From Phocaeicola vulgatus ATCC 8482 (lineage in GTDB: Bacteria > Bacteroidota > Bacteroidia > Bacteroidales > Bacteroidaceae): DNA of 64,000 nucleotides. Below, one piece after another: positions 25,730 to 34,261 of this stretch. The notes beneath the pieces are model-generated. The model saw nothing but the letters and a program-made list of their open reading frames with translations. It was not told where the DNA came from and searched no databases. Position 1 is the stretch's first letter. Each line of letters begins with the position of its first letter. The position numbers were made by a program, and so were the translations under genes. Location of the stretch: assembly GCF_000012825.1 (NCBI RefSeq), contig NC_009614.1:2666001-2730000 (forward strand), read 5' to 3'.

Positions 25730-26530
25730 TTAATAATATAAATGTGACGGTACAGTTAATACTTGCTCGGTATAAACTTGCTCGACGGTCGGATAATCTA
25801 TAGTGAATGTCTTTTTTAAATCCTCAAAAAAAGCCATGAGGACTATGGGGGAAGTCCTGGAAGAAGGTATATATTCAGAGATTATAAATGTTCTTTTGGG
25901 TTGTTCTGGAAGAGTTAGATCAAATGAGATGATATGTCTTGTACCCCATTGTTCATTTTCTATTTCATTGGATTTTCTTTCAAAACTACCTTCTATAGCC
26001 TTGTTTCCAAACTTTTCTTGATAAACCAGTACTTTGCCTCTTGCAATTTCTGCATCCGTGTAGATAAATTTGTATCCTCCTCCTGTCTTTACTGGTATTG
26101 TAGCTAATGCTTTTTCTTTAATTGTTTGTTTTTCAGAATCTTTTAAGTCTCCTGTAAGAAGTATATCCTGTTTGCTTACAATGTAATTATCGGTGTAATA
26201 GTCTACTATTACATGAATGTCAAGTGTGTTTCCTGATTGATCTCTTACAGTAATAATCGCTTCACCTAATGCTAATGCTTTTATGGATATGTCGCAAGAA
26301 GAAATCATTTTGGTTTCTATAATTTCCGGTTTATCGCAGCTTATTTCATAATTCCCGTCTCCCCCTTGCAAAGGAAAAGAGTATGTCTGATTATTAGGAT
26401 AGTTTAATTTTATATTTGCTGTTTCTCTATTTTTTAAGGAGATGGGAGCAAGTTCATCATTGCTGCACGATGAAATTACTAAAGAGCAAAGGAAAATAAG
26501 CACTGTGGCTAGCATACTGTTAAGTCTCAT
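25730..26530 (-). CDS. Lipoprotein with Ig-like N-terminal fold, function unknown
   Basis: 266 residues. Lipoprotein signal with lipobox LVISSC (Cys22), followed by SNDE, so probably anchored to the outer membrane. Residues about 35-110 look like a bacterial Ig-like beta sandwich (GGDGNYEISCDKPEIIE... ALGEAIITVRDQSGN). The C-terminal 150 residues (from about 115) are not recognised. No SusC/SusD or other surface-complex gene is adjacent. I do not recognise a specific family. Confidence 0.65.
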   Translation of the reverse strand: MRLNSMLATVLIFLCSLVISSCSNDELAPISLKNRETANIKLNYPNNQTYSFPLQGGDGNYEISCDKPEIIETKMISSCDISIKALALGEAIITVRDQSGNTLDIHVIVDYYTDNYIVSKQDILLTGDLKDSEKQTIKEKALATIPVKTGGGYKFIYTDAEIARGKVLVYQEKFGNKAIEGSFERKSNEIENEQWGTRHIISFDLTLPEQPKRTFIISEYIPSSRTSPIVLMAFFEDLKKTFTIDYPTVEQVYTEQVLTVPSHLYY

Positions 26531-26662
26531 AGTTTGATCTTGTTTTATGTTCTACATAATTTAAATGAAGGATTAGATGATTTACTGCTTGGCAATTAGA
26601 AATTTATTTTTTTTCTTGAGTTTGTCCAGACTGTGGATAAAATGTGGGAATACAAAATGAAA

Positions 26663-26695
26663 AATCCCTCTTTCTTCTAAAGAAAAAGAGGGATT
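26663..26695 (-). terminator. Rho-independent terminator of rny
   Basis: AATCCCTCTTTCTT pairs with AAGAAAAAGAGGGATT across a very short loop. On the minus strand the stem is followed by TTTTCATTTTG. It lies 27 bp after the rny stop. Confidence 0.75.
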
Positions 26696-26721
26696 ATAGT
26701 TGAGTTTCTTGTTTCTGATTT

Positions 26722-28257
26722 TTATTTGGCGAAACTTACCGCACGTGTTTCGCGGATGACTGTAATCTTCACTTGTCCCGGATAAGTCATTTCGTCTTGA
26801 ATCTTTTTCGCAATTTCACCGGATAAACTTTCAGTCTGTTTGTCGTCAATCTTGTCGGCACCTACAATCACACGTAATTCGCGGCCAGCTTGGATGGCAT
26901 AGGTTTTTGTTACCCCTGGATAAGACATGGCTAATTGTTCTAGATCGTTCAAACGCTTGATATAAGCTTCTACGATTTCACGGCGAGCGCCTGGACGTGC
27001 GCCTGAAATGGCATCACATACCTGTACGATGGGAGCCAGCAGGCTAGTCATTTCAGTTTCGTCATGGTGAGCACCGATAGCATTACATATGTCTGGTTTC
27101 TCTTTATATTTTTCGGCTATCTTCATGCCTAACAATGCGTGCGGCAATTCCGGTTCTTCATCAGGTACTTTACCTATATCATGCAGTAATCCGGCACGTT
27201 TTGCTTTTTTAGGATTCAAACCTAGTTCAGAAGCCATCACAGCGCAAAGATTGGCTGTTTCACGAGCATGTTGTAGAAGGTTCTGACCGTATGAGGACCG
27301 ATATTTCATCTTACCGATAATACGGATCAATTCAGGGTGCAGGCCATGAATACCTAAATCAATAGTGGTACGTTTACCGGTTTCAATAATTTCTTCTTCT
27401 ACCTGTTTGCGTACTTTAGCTACCACTTCTTCAATGCGTGCCGGGTGGATACGTCCATCTGTAACCAGTTGGTGTAATGCTAAGCGGGCAATTTCGCGGC
27501 GTACAGGGTCAAACGCTGAAAGTACAATAGCCTCGGGGGTGTCATCTACAACGATTTCGACACCGGTTGCTGCTTCTAAAGCCCGGATATTACGCCCTTC
27601 ACGGCCGATGATGCGTCCCTTTATTTCGTCCGATTCAATATGGAATACGGTTACAGAGTTTTCGATAGCAGTTTCTGTGGCTACTCGTTGGATAGACTGG
27701 ATAACGATACGTTTAGCTTCTTTATTAGCTGTTAATTTGGCGTCGTCCATAATGTCGTTAATATAGGAAGCAGCCTGTGTTTTCGCTTCTTCTTTCAAAG
27801 ATTCAATCAGGCGTTCTTTGGCCTCCTCAGCAGAAAGACCGGAAAGAGCTTCCAGTTTTTCACGTTCTTGCATTTGTAATTTATCCAGTTCATCCTTTTT
27901 CTTGTCTATGATGACAATTTGAGCTTCTAGATTTTCTTTGATAGCTTCCGCTTCTGTACGTTTGCGTTGAACCTCTTCCTGTTTTTGGTTCAACATCAGT
28001 TCGCGTTGTTTTAATTTATTTTCGGCTTGCTGAATCTTTTGGTTACGTAGGGCGACTTCTTTTTCCAGATCAGCTTTTTTGTTCAGGAATTTTTCTTTTA
28101 CTTCCAAAAGCTTGTTCTTTTTAATTACTTCAGCTTCCGTCTGTGCCTCTTTGATGATGATGTCATACTTAGATTTCAGGCCATATCTGAAAAGCATGTA
28201 TGATAGGCCACCACCTACAGCGAAACACACAATTGCTATTATTACCGTTGTTATCAT
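26722..28257 (-). CDS. rny: Ribonuclease Y
   Basis: 511 residues from the preferred ATG at 28257 ([12 protein letters not shown]); a 522-residue reading from 28290 would start inside the upstream terminator hairpin. One N-terminal membrane segment is followed by a long coiled coil (about 30-190, [18 protein letters not shown]...), a KH domain with [19 protein letters not shown], and an HD domain with LLHDIGK and AHHDE. It is a membrane-anchored endoribonuclease that starts mRNA decay. It is downstream of zapA with a terminator-like hairpin between them. Confidence 0.92.
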   Translation of the reverse strand: MITTVIIAIVCFAVGGGLSYMLFRYGLKSKYDIIIKEAQTEAEVIKKNKLLEVKEKFLNKKADLEKEVALRNQKIQQAENKLKQRELMLNQKQEEVQRKRTEAEAIKENLEAQIVIIDKKKDELDKLQMQEREKLEALSGLSAEEAKERLIESLKEEAKTQAASYINDIMDDAKLTANKEAKRIVIQSIQRVATETAIENSVTVFHIESDEIKGRIIGREGRNIRALEAATGVEIVVDDTPEAIVLSAFDPVRREIARLALHQLVTDGRIHPARIEEVVAKVRKQVEEEIIETGKRTTIDLGIHGLHPELIRIIGKMKYRSSYGQNLLQHARETANLCAVMASELGLNPKKAKRAGLLHDIGKVPDEEPELPHALLGMKIAEKYKEKPDICNAIGAHHDETEMTSLLAPIVQVCDAISGARPGARREIVEAYIKRLNDLEQLAMSYPGVTKTYAIQAGRELRVIVGADKIDDKQTESLSGEIAKKIQDEMTYPGQVKITVIRETRAVSFAK

Positions 28258-28280
28258 TGTTATTAATTTATATATAAATA

Positions 28281-28335
28281 AAAAACGCACAATCTATCTG
28301 TTAAGAACCCTTCTCTTAACAGTATAGCTGTGCGT
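28281..28335 (-). terminator. Two-part hairpin terminator between zapA and rny
   Basis: Outer stem ACGCACA (28285-28291)/TGTGCGT (28329-28335), inner stem CTGTTAAG (28298-28305)/CTTAACAG (28315-28322), then TTTTTTATTT on the minus strand. It fits a terminator for zapA or a leader element that tunes rny read-through. Confidence 0.65.
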
Positions 28336-28357
28336 GAATATCTTCAATTCTAAACGA

Positions 28358-28651
28358 TTACTCTCTGTTACTGATTTGTTTTTCTATCTCTTTGGTCAGC
28401 TCCTTCAATTTTTCCTGATAAGGTGCAGTATTATTCCTGTCTTTCATAGAAATATTTTCAAAAGCTAACTCCAGCGCAGCCATTGCCCAATGCCTTGCGG
28501 GGCTGAAATCAGGGTAATAACTACGGTATTTGTTTAGTTTATTGTCAATCTGTTTGGCAGCGTCCCTGTATAACTGTTCATCTTCACGACGGATGGTCAT
28601 CGGGTATCGTTCGTTGTCAATCAGTAGATGTATCTTCATCATATCGTCCAT
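28358..28651 (-). CDS. zapA: Cell division protein ZapA
   Basis: 97 residues. The N-terminal beta segment KIHLLIDNERYPMTIRREDEQLYRDAAKQID is characteristic of ZapA, followed by a long helix (coiled coil) to the C-terminus. It bundles FtsZ protofilaments at midcell. A ZapB-like coiled-coil gene is 29 bp upstream on the same strand, a pairing that supports the call. Confidence 0.85.
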   Translation of the reverse strand: MDDMMKIHLLIDNERYPMTIRREDEQLYRDAAKQIDNKLNKYRSYYPDFSPARHWAMAALELAFENISMKDRNNTAPYQEKLKELTKEIEKQISNRE

Positions 28652-28680
28652 AATACTATCGTTTTATTGTCCAACTTTTT

Positions 28681-28974
28681 TTATTCGTTTAATAAAGCGA
28701 TGCATTTGTCGACCTCACGCACAAGCCTTGACAACCGTTGTTTTGTATCATTGATGTCTTTATCATGAATACTGATTGTCCTCGCCATTTTCAAATTGGT
28801 ATACCTTACTTCTAATTCTTTCCGGCTATTTTCCAATCGTCTTACCTCCTCGTTTTTTTCAGTGAGAAGTTGCTTTAACTGTGCATTTTCATGTTTCAAT
28901 TCATCATGCAAATACATAAAATGCCTCAGTCTTGCCTCGAAAGTATTTAATAGCTTTTTGTCTTCTTCAGTCAT
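28681..28974 (-). CDS. Short coiled-coil protein, ZapB-like, upstream of zapA
   Basis: 97 residues from the preferred ATG at 28974 (MTEEDKKLLN); the longer reading from 29016 adds an unlikely hydrophobic stretch. Most of the protein is one heptad-rich helix (LHDELKHENAQLKQLLTEKNEEVRRLENSRKEL), followed by a short amphipathic C-terminus (RLSRLVREVDKCIALLNE). Coupling to zapA suggests a division-ring role, but the family was not confirmed. Confidence 0.65.
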   Translation of the reverse strand: MTEEDKKLLNTFEARLRHFMYLHDELKHENAQLKQLLTEKNEEVRRLENSRKELEVRYTNLKMARTISIHDKDINDTKQRLSRLVREVDKCIALLNE

Positions 28975-29146
28975 TTTATACCAAAATTGTACACAAATAT
29001 AAAGGATTGGAAGCAAACACGAAAATATTTCGTCCTAAATTTATCGTTTGTCGTTTAAAAAACTTTTTTAACGTCTTTATTAGCTGTTTTTCCCGTGCTG
29101 TTCGAATATGATCTTTTTACTATTACATATGTCTGTTGAGGATTGT

Positions 29147-29509
29147 CTATCGTTTTAATGTTTTATAGGACAAGATGTGCCAGGTAGTACCGATTGCAAT
29201 AATCAGAAACAGGATTCTTGCCCAAATGTAGGGTAGTGTCCAGATGGCGCAATAGCTTAGGGTAATCCATATTAATGATACGGAAATGATTTTGGCATGT
29301 AAAGGTATTGCTTTATGCTCGCGGAAATTGCGGATGTAGCTTCCTAAATATTTTTGTTGGATGAGCCAATGATACCAGCGTGGTGAACTGCGGAAATACA
29401 TGGCGGCTGTCAGTAATAAAAAGGGGGTGGTAGGCAGTAAAGGAAGAAATATGCCGATAATGCCTAGTATGAGTGAGGTTGTTCCTACAATGGTATATAG
29501 TATTTTCAT
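29147..29509 (-). CDS. DUF454 (YbaN) family small inner-membrane protein
   Basis: 120 residues from ATG at 29509 (MKILYTIVGTTSLILG); the frame is open back to 29608, but that extension lacks support and overlaps the queD promoter. Two N-terminal membrane segments carry the family motif GIFLPLLPTTPFLLL, followed by RSSPRWYHWLIQQKYLG and two C-terminal segments. Function of the family is unknown. Confidence 0.8.
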   Translation of the reverse strand: MKILYTIVGTTSLILGIIGIFLPLLPTTPFLLLTAAMYFRSSPRWYHWLIQQKYLGSYIRNFREHKAIPLHAKIISVSLIWITLSYCAIWTLPYIWARILFLIIAIGTTWHILSYKTLKR

Positions 29510-29576
29510 AGGTGCAAATATAGACCAAAAAACAAAAAAATACAGTGTCCTTTTTATATTATTCTTTTTTATGGTG

Positions 29577-29584
29577 TATCTTTG
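29577..29584 (+). promoter_or_regulatory. -7 box (TATCTTTG) for queD-queE
   Basis: Exact TAnnTTTG match 60 bp before the queD ATG. No good TTTG at -33. It falls in the queD/DUF454 divergent gap. Confidence 0.5.
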
Positions 29585-29643
29585 CGTCCTGTAGCACCGA
29601 GGTGACATTAGGTGTGAGTTCTTTCTTATTATAATTAAATGCT

Positions 29644-29976
29644 ATGTATACAGTAATTAAACGAATGGAAATTTCAGCTTCCCATAGCTTGAAGCTGTCG
29701 TATAGAAGTAAATGTGAGAATTTGCACGGTCACAATTGGATTATTACCGTTTATTGTCGTTCCGAGGTTTTGAACGAGGATGGTATGGTGGTGGATTTCA
29801 CGCATATCAAGGAAACGGTGATGGGGCGTTTGGATCACCGGAATTTGAATGAGGTTGTTTCTTTTAATCCTACAGCTGAAAATATTGCACGCTGGGTATG
29901 TGAGCAAATTCCCACTTGTTTCAAGGTTGAAGTTCGCGAGTCAGAAGGAAATACCGTTATCTATGAGAAGGATTAA
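29644..29976 (+). CDS. queD: 6-carboxytetrahydropterin synthase QueD
   Basis: 110 residues, tunnelling fold. Zinc ligands are His14 (ASHSLKL) and the HGHNW pair; the active-site Cys is in SKCENLHGHNW; the late signature is DHRNLNE with PTAENIARWVCEQI. It turns dihydroneopterin triphosphate into 6-carboxytetrahydropterin for queuosine. It overlaps queE by 14 bp, showing translational coupling. Confidence 0.92.
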   Translation: MYTVIKRMEISASHSLKLSYRSKCENLHGHNWIITVYCRSEVLNEDGMVVDFTHIKETVMGRLDHRNLNEVVSFNPTAENIARWVCEQIPTCFKVEVRESEGNTVIYEKD

Positions 29977-30508
29977 TGAAATATTTTACAGCTTACAGGG
30001 GGAGGGGTATCATACTGGAATACCTGCCGTTTTTGTACGTTTTTCCGGGTGCAATTTGAGATGTCCTTTTTGCGATACTCAGCATGAAGAAGGTACATTG
30101 ATGAGTGATGAGGATATTGTGATGGAAGTGGCAAAATATTCGACCCAGGTAGTAATACTGACTGGTGGTGAGCCAGGATTGTGGATTGATGAAAAGTTAG
30201 TTGATGCATTGCATCATGAAGGGAAGTATGTTTGTATTGAGACAAACGGCACTTGTCTGCTGCCTGAAAATATAGATTGGGTTACTTGTTCCCCTAAAGA
30301 AGGGGCGAAAATAAATCTAGATCGTATAGATGAGGTGAAAGTGGTTTATGTGGGACAAGATGTTTCTGCTTATTTGGATTTGTCTGCCAGTCATTATTTT
30401 TTGCAGCCTTGTTCTTGTGCTAATACAGAAGAAGTGATTGCTTACATTTTGCAACATCCAGAGTGGCGGTTGAGCCTACAAACTCATAAACTTTTGCAAA
30501 TTCCTTAA
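29963..30508 (+). CDS. queE: 7-carboxy-7-deazaguanine synthase QueE (radical SAM)
   Basis: 181 residues from ATG at 29963, chosen because the typical QueE start RINEIFYSLQGEGYHTG follows at once; the open frame extends upstream to 29849 inside queD. The radical-SAM cluster motif is CNLRCPFC (CxxxCxxC), with a TGGEP SAM-binding motif later. It converts 6-carboxytetrahydropterin to 7-carboxy-7-deazaguanine, the step after QueD. The protein is short but normal for the compact QueE form. Confidence 0.92.
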   Translation: MRRINEIFYSLQGEGYHTGIPAVFVRFSGCNLRCPFCDTQHEEGTLMSDEDIVMEVAKYSTQVVILTGGEPGLWIDEKLVDALHHEGKYVCIETNGTCLLPENIDWVTCSPKEGAKINLDRIDEVKVVYVGQDVSAYLDLSASHYFLQPCSCANTEEVIAYILQHPEWRLSLQTHKLLQIP

Positions 30509-30522
30509 GAAAGTAGAAGATA

Positions 30523-30566
30523 TAAAAAAAGATTATCCAATGGCGTGGCATTGAATAATCTTTTTT
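30523..30566. terminator. Bidirectional terminator between queE and tRNA-Trp
   Basis: AAAAAAGATTATCCAATG (30525-30542) pairs with CATTGAATAATCTTTTTT (30549-30566), one mismatch, with A-run and T-run flanks in both directions. It serves queE on the plus strand and the tRNA on the minus strand. Confidence 0.85.
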
Positions 30567-30567
30567 G

Positions 30568-30640
30568 CACGGGAGGAGAGGCTCGAACTCCCGACACCCG
30601 GTTTTGGAGACCGGTGCTCTACCAACTGAGCTACTCCCGT
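30568..30640 (-). tRNA. tRNA-Trp (CCA anticodon)
   Basis: 73-nt cloverleaf on the minus strand: acceptor ACGGGAG/CTCCCGT, D arm with AGCTCAGTTGGTAGAGC, anticodon stem CCGGT/ACCGG around loop CTCCAAA (anticodon CCA), T arm with GGTTCGA-type loop (AGTTCGAGC). The 3' CCA is not encoded. Confidence 0.95.
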
Positions 30641-30707
30641 GTTTGCGGCTGCAAAGGTAGTGTAATATTTGGAATATACAAACCTATTTATGAAAAAATA
30701 TTGTTCA

Positions 30708-31301
30708 TTATTCGTTTAATAGGCCTAACTCATTGAACATGACCCGGTATATTGCTGATTTTTTTTCAATGGGCAACGGGTAGGCACGGCTGGACGAAGG
30801 CATTCTGTATAATCGCATTGTCCGGTCTTCGAATTCGAAAGGTTCACTGGTTCCTACAACGGGTTCTTTTACCTTTATTTGTTCACGAATAATATCCGTT
30901 GCTTTTTGTCCTGTGGTTACAATGGCCTTGCACATTGGAATCTGCTTCAGTAGCAAACTGATATCTGTCTGTTCTACAACTTCCAGAAATTTGTCTGAGG
31001 CATTGTCCTGTAAACGGCGAACAGCTGAAGCGGTATCATAAAGTGCGATGCCTTTTTTGTTCAAAAGATCAATAATACGTTCCTTGTCAAATACCTTTTT
31101 GTCAGGATTCAGAAAGTGGTCTTTGTTTTGGAAAAATATTATTCCAAAAATACGCCACATATCATTTTGCAGATTGGGATAAAAGAATTCCATGCTCCAT
31201 CGTTTCTTTTGTGGGGGAAAACTGCCTAACATCAGTAGTTTGGCGTTAACCGGTAAAAAAGGCTCTAATGGATGTTCTTCTATATTTAATAAGGATTTCA
31301 T
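30708..31301 (-). CDS. Uracil-DNA-glycosylase-superfamily protein (Mug/TDG-like)
   Basis: 197 residues. It has the superfamily's N-terminal strand and loop (NAKLLMLGSFPPQKKRWSMEFFYPN), a central GIALYDTASAVRRL segment, the CKAIVTTGQKATDII strand-helix and a C-terminal MPSSSRAYPLP motif in place of the HPSPLS of classical UDGs. It probably excises damaged or mismatched bases. It starts 14 bp after the next gene's stop, so it may be cotranscribed with it. Confidence 0.72.
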   Translation of the reverse strand: MKSLLNIEEHPLEPFLPVNAKLLMLGSFPPQKKRWSMEFFYPNLQNDMWRIFGIIFFQNKDHFLNPDKKVFDKERIIDLLNKKGIALYDTASAVRRLQDNASDKFLEVVEQTDISLLLKQIPMCKAIVTTGQKATDIIREQIKVKEPVVGTSEPFEFEDRTMRLYRMPSSSRAYPLPIEKKSAIYRVMFNELGLLNE

Positions 31302-31315
31302 AAAATCTTTAATGA

Positions 31316-31942
31316 TTATTCTTTTGGCTTTGGTTCTTTTTTAGCCAGTAATACAATGTTATACACATATTCCGTCATCCAGTTTTCAGAATATCCTAAG
31401 GCTTGTTTGTATTTACGGATGGCAACACAGGTCTTGTGTACGCTTTCGTCTTTCCAGTCGGTCTTGGTCATGATATCATGAATTGTTTTCTCGGTCATGT
31501 TACGTAACATTTTTTTCATTACGCTGGGCATACGGAATTTCCATTGCATCAAATTACCTATCAGCATCATCAAGTCATTGCTGAATCCTTGGAACATAAA
31601 AAGATAAGTCTTGACATCATTTACATTCTTGCAATTCTTTTTTATAGAACCGTCAATTTCTTTAAAGAAATCATCACTTAGACCATAAAGTTCTACTAAC
31701 ATCTTTTTGCAGCGTGACTTCTCAGCAATTCCCAACTTGTTGTTTTGGGTCGGTATTTTAAGGGTGCGTTTGAAAACTGCCATGTCTGGCAAAAAATTAA
31801 TATTTGTGATACCTATGTTGCAGGCCATTACAGACTGATAATATACACGGATTAGTGTCATGAAGTCTTCCATACCACCTATGCGGCTTGTTTCTTCTCC
31901 TTCTGTCTGTTTTTTACCAAATAATTTTGAAAATATGCTCAT
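31316..31942 (-). CDS. Conserved hypothetical protein, mainly helical
   Basis: 208 residues, no signal peptide. The start FSKLFGKKQTEGEE is charged; the rest appears helical, with repeated Lys-rich segments (EIDGSIKKNCKNVNDVKTYLF, RMPSVMKKMLRNMTEKTIHDI). I do not recognise a family. It sits just upstream of the DNA glycosylase on the same strand, which may hint at a nucleic-acid or stress role, but nothing in the sequence proves it. Confidence 0.6.
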   Translation of the reverse strand: MSIFSKLFGKKQTEGEETSRIGGMEDFMTLIRVYYQSVMACNIGITNINFLPDMAVFKRTLKIPTQNNKLGIAEKSRCKKMLVELYGLSDDFFKEIDGSIKKNCKNVNDVKTYLFMFQGFSNDLMMLIGNLMQWKFRMPSVMKKMLRNMTEKTIHDIMTKTDWKDESVHKTCVAIRKYKQALGYSENWMTEYVYNIVLLAKKEPKPKE

Positions 31943-32075
31943 TGTGTTCTTAAATTATATTGTTTTCCTGTCTGCAAAGATAGCGATAAAAACTGAAACA
32001 TTTTTGATTAAAATCCTTTTGTTTTACTATTTATCATTTTTATTGAATGGTTGATGCCGGGGGAATTGCTTTGTG

Positions 32076-33476
32076 TTACCAGCATTCCAAATCATTTTCA
32101 ATATCTTTCATTCTGTCTTTGGTGAAAACTGGATTTTTGACCCCGTTACGTTTCTGAATTCGATAGTCTTCCAATAGACGGAATGCATATTTCCCTAGTA
32201 AAGTAATGGCTATCAAGTTACAGATAGTCATAAATCCCATTGCCATATCGGCCAGGCTCCATGCCAGTTCCAGACTGGCCAATGCCCCAAACATAACCAT
32301 TCCTCCCACTGCTATACGATAAATGGGGATAGCCCATTTCCGATGAGTTATGTAACGTACATTGGCTTCACCGTAATAATAATTTCCCAAAATGCTGCTA
32401 TAGGCGAAAAACAGAATTGCCACCGCCACATAAATAGTTCCGATGTTGCCTATTTCATTATTCAGTGCCATTTGAGTAAGTTTTATTCCATTGGCTTCTT
32501 TTGTGGAGGCTACTCCGCTGAAAAGAATGATGAAAGCAGTGCAGGTACATATGACAAGTGTATCGGTAAAAACTCCCAATGTCTGAATTAATCCTTGTTT
32601 TACAGGATGGGTAACATCGGCACTTGCCGCTACATTGGGTGCGGAACCCATACCGGCCTCATTGCTGAATAATCCACGTTTGATTCCTTGCATTAATGCC
32701 ATGCCTATACCTCCGCTTAATGCCTGTTCCCAGCCAAAGGCATTCGCTATAATCAATTCAATAACTTCTGGCAAATGCTTTGCATTTACAATTACGATGA
32801 AAAGGGATAAAAAGATGTATCCCAATGCCATGACAGGAACAATAATGCTACTTACTTTAGCAATACGCTGAATGCCTCCGAAGATGATAATTAATGTGAG
32901 CGAGGTCAGTATCACTCCCATTAGGCTGGGAGGAATATTGAATGCTTCTTCGAAAGCGGCACAAATGGTATTGCTTTGTACTGAATTAAAAGCAAATCCA
33001 AAAGTAAAGATAAGCAAAAAGGCAAACAAAACTCCCATCCACGGCTGTTTTAATCCTTTTTTCATGTAATAAGCTGGCCCGCCAACGAAAGAATTATGTC
33101 CGTGTACTTTATATAATTGAGCCAATGTGGACTCAATAAAAGCGCTGCTGGCCCCAAAAAGAGCAATTACCCACATCCAGAAAACTGCACCCGGACCACC
33201 CAAAGTAATGGCGGTGGCGACTCCTGCCAAATTGCCTGTTCCTACGCGGCTAGCTATGGAAACGGCAAAAGCTTGAAAAGAGGAAATATGGTGTTCGCGA
33301 CCTTCTGTCTTGCCTGTAGAATCACCTAATAGACGTATCATTTCTCTTATCATGCGGAATTGTACGAAATTTGTTTTAAAAGTAAACCAAAATGCACATC
33401 CTAACAGCATGATGATCAAAATATAAGTCCAAAGCACATCATTCACTCTGCTGATTAATAGGGTCAGTATATCCAT
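32076..33476 (-). CDS. Alanine/glycine:cation symporter (AGCS family)
   Basis: 466 residues with about eleven membrane segments. AGCS signatures: the N-terminal TFKTNFVQFRMIREMIRLL, the motif SSFQAFAVSIASRVGTGNLAGVATAI, FSNEAGMGSAPNVAA and FAYSSILGNYYYGE. It imports small neutral amino acids with Na+ across the inner membrane. It lies 5 bp after the AlbA-type gene on the same strand, so the two are probably one transcript. Confidence 0.9.
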   Translation of the reverse strand: MDILTLLISRVNDVLWTYILIIMLLGCAFWFTFKTNFVQFRMIREMIRLLGDSTGKTEGREHHISSFQAFAVSIASRVGTGNLAGVATAITLGGPGAVFWMWVIALFGASSAFIESTLAQLYKVHGHNSFVGGPAYYMKKGLKQPWMGVLFAFLLIFTFGFAFNSVQSNTICAAFEEAFNIPPSLMGVILTSLTLIIIFGGIQRIAKVSSIIVPVMALGYIFLSLFIVIVNAKHLPEVIELIIANAFGWEQALSGGIGMALMQGIKRGLFSNEAGMGSAPNVAASADVTHPVKQGLIQTLGVFTDTLVICTCTAFIILFSGVASTKEANGIKLTQMALNNEIGNIGTIYVAVAILFFAYSSILGNYYYGEANVRYITHRKWAIPIYRIAVGGMVMFGALASLELAWSLADMAMGFMTICNLIAITLLGKYAFRLLEDYRIQKRNGVKNPVFTKDRMKDIENDLECW

Positions 33477-33481
33477 TTTAC

Positions 33482-34129
33482 TTATTCCTTGTTTAATTTA
33501 AAATAGAACTTATGTCCATGGAAAACAAGTTCCACTAGACCAAAACGGATAAAGTCTGCTAATAGTTCACAAGTTGTCTTGTGGTTTAACCTGCAAAGTT
33601 TGCAACATTGATTTAATGAAAGTTTCTCTTTTTCTTTCAAGGCATCCAGTAACCGTTGCTCTCTTTCGGTAAATGTTACAAGTGCTCCTTCAGGTTTCTT
33701 GCTGTGTTGCCACATCTTTAGATGGACGGGAGTGGCCAGTATGTTTTCGTCTTTGATGCGGATATAGGCCCATGGCTTATTCGTTTCATCTAGGGCATAT
33801 ACAGGTTTAGAAACCGTTTCGTTAATACGTATTTCCAATACAGTCTTTCCTTCTACCTTGTAAGTCTGCGTTTCCAGTTCTACTTTGGGCTTGCAATACA
33901 TGGTTGCTGCTGCTTCTATCATATATATTTCTTCGTCAGAGCGGACTCCTGCTATTTTGCCATTGTCCTTTACTCCTATTAACAGCCTGCCGCCCTCGGT
34001 ATTGGCGAATGCGGAAAGGCTACGGGCTATTTTGCGTGCGTCCGAAATCTCGAATTTGAAATCCTGATGACAGTGTTCTCCCTCCGAGACAAGCTGTCGT
34101 ATGTATTGTGTATCCGTTAATGCTTTCAT
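33482..34129 (-). CDS. Schlafen AlbA_2-domain putative DNA-binding protein
   Basis: 215 residues. The N-terminal AlbA_2 domain (about 15-135) shows HQDFKFEISDARKIARSLSAFANTEGGRLLIGVKDNGKI. A C-terminal winged helix (about 155-210, FTEREQRLLDALKEKEKLSLNQCCKLCRLNH) follows. It is a likely nucleic-acid-binding regulator of unknown target, 5 bp upstream of the AGCS symporter, possibly its regulator. Confidence 0.78.
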   Translation of the reverse strand: MKALTDTQYIRQLVSEGEHCHQDFKFEISDARKIARSLSAFANTEGGRLLIGVKDNGKIAGVRSDEEIYMIEAAATMYCKPKVELETQTYKVEGKTVLEIRINETVSKPVYALDETNKPWAYIRIKDENILATPVHLKMWQHSKKPEGALVTFTEREQRLLDALKEKEKLSLNQCCKLCRLNHKTTCELLADFIRFGLVELVFHGHKFYFKLNKE

Positions 34130-34261
34130 TTCAATTGCAAAAATAGGAAAAATGAAACATATTGTGGGTATCGAATGATAAAAAAGCCGATATTAGTTTG
34201 TCTGTTATCAAGCTTTTTGCTTCATTTGCAGTGGAATAAAAATAATTAGCCTTTAAAATCT

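Noticed and set aside
28281-28357. 6S-RNA-like gene between zapA and rny (by analogy with zapA-ssrS in enterobacteria)
   Set aside because: Only about 100 bp separate the genes, and the structure is two simple stems with a T-run, not a 180-nt 6S fold.
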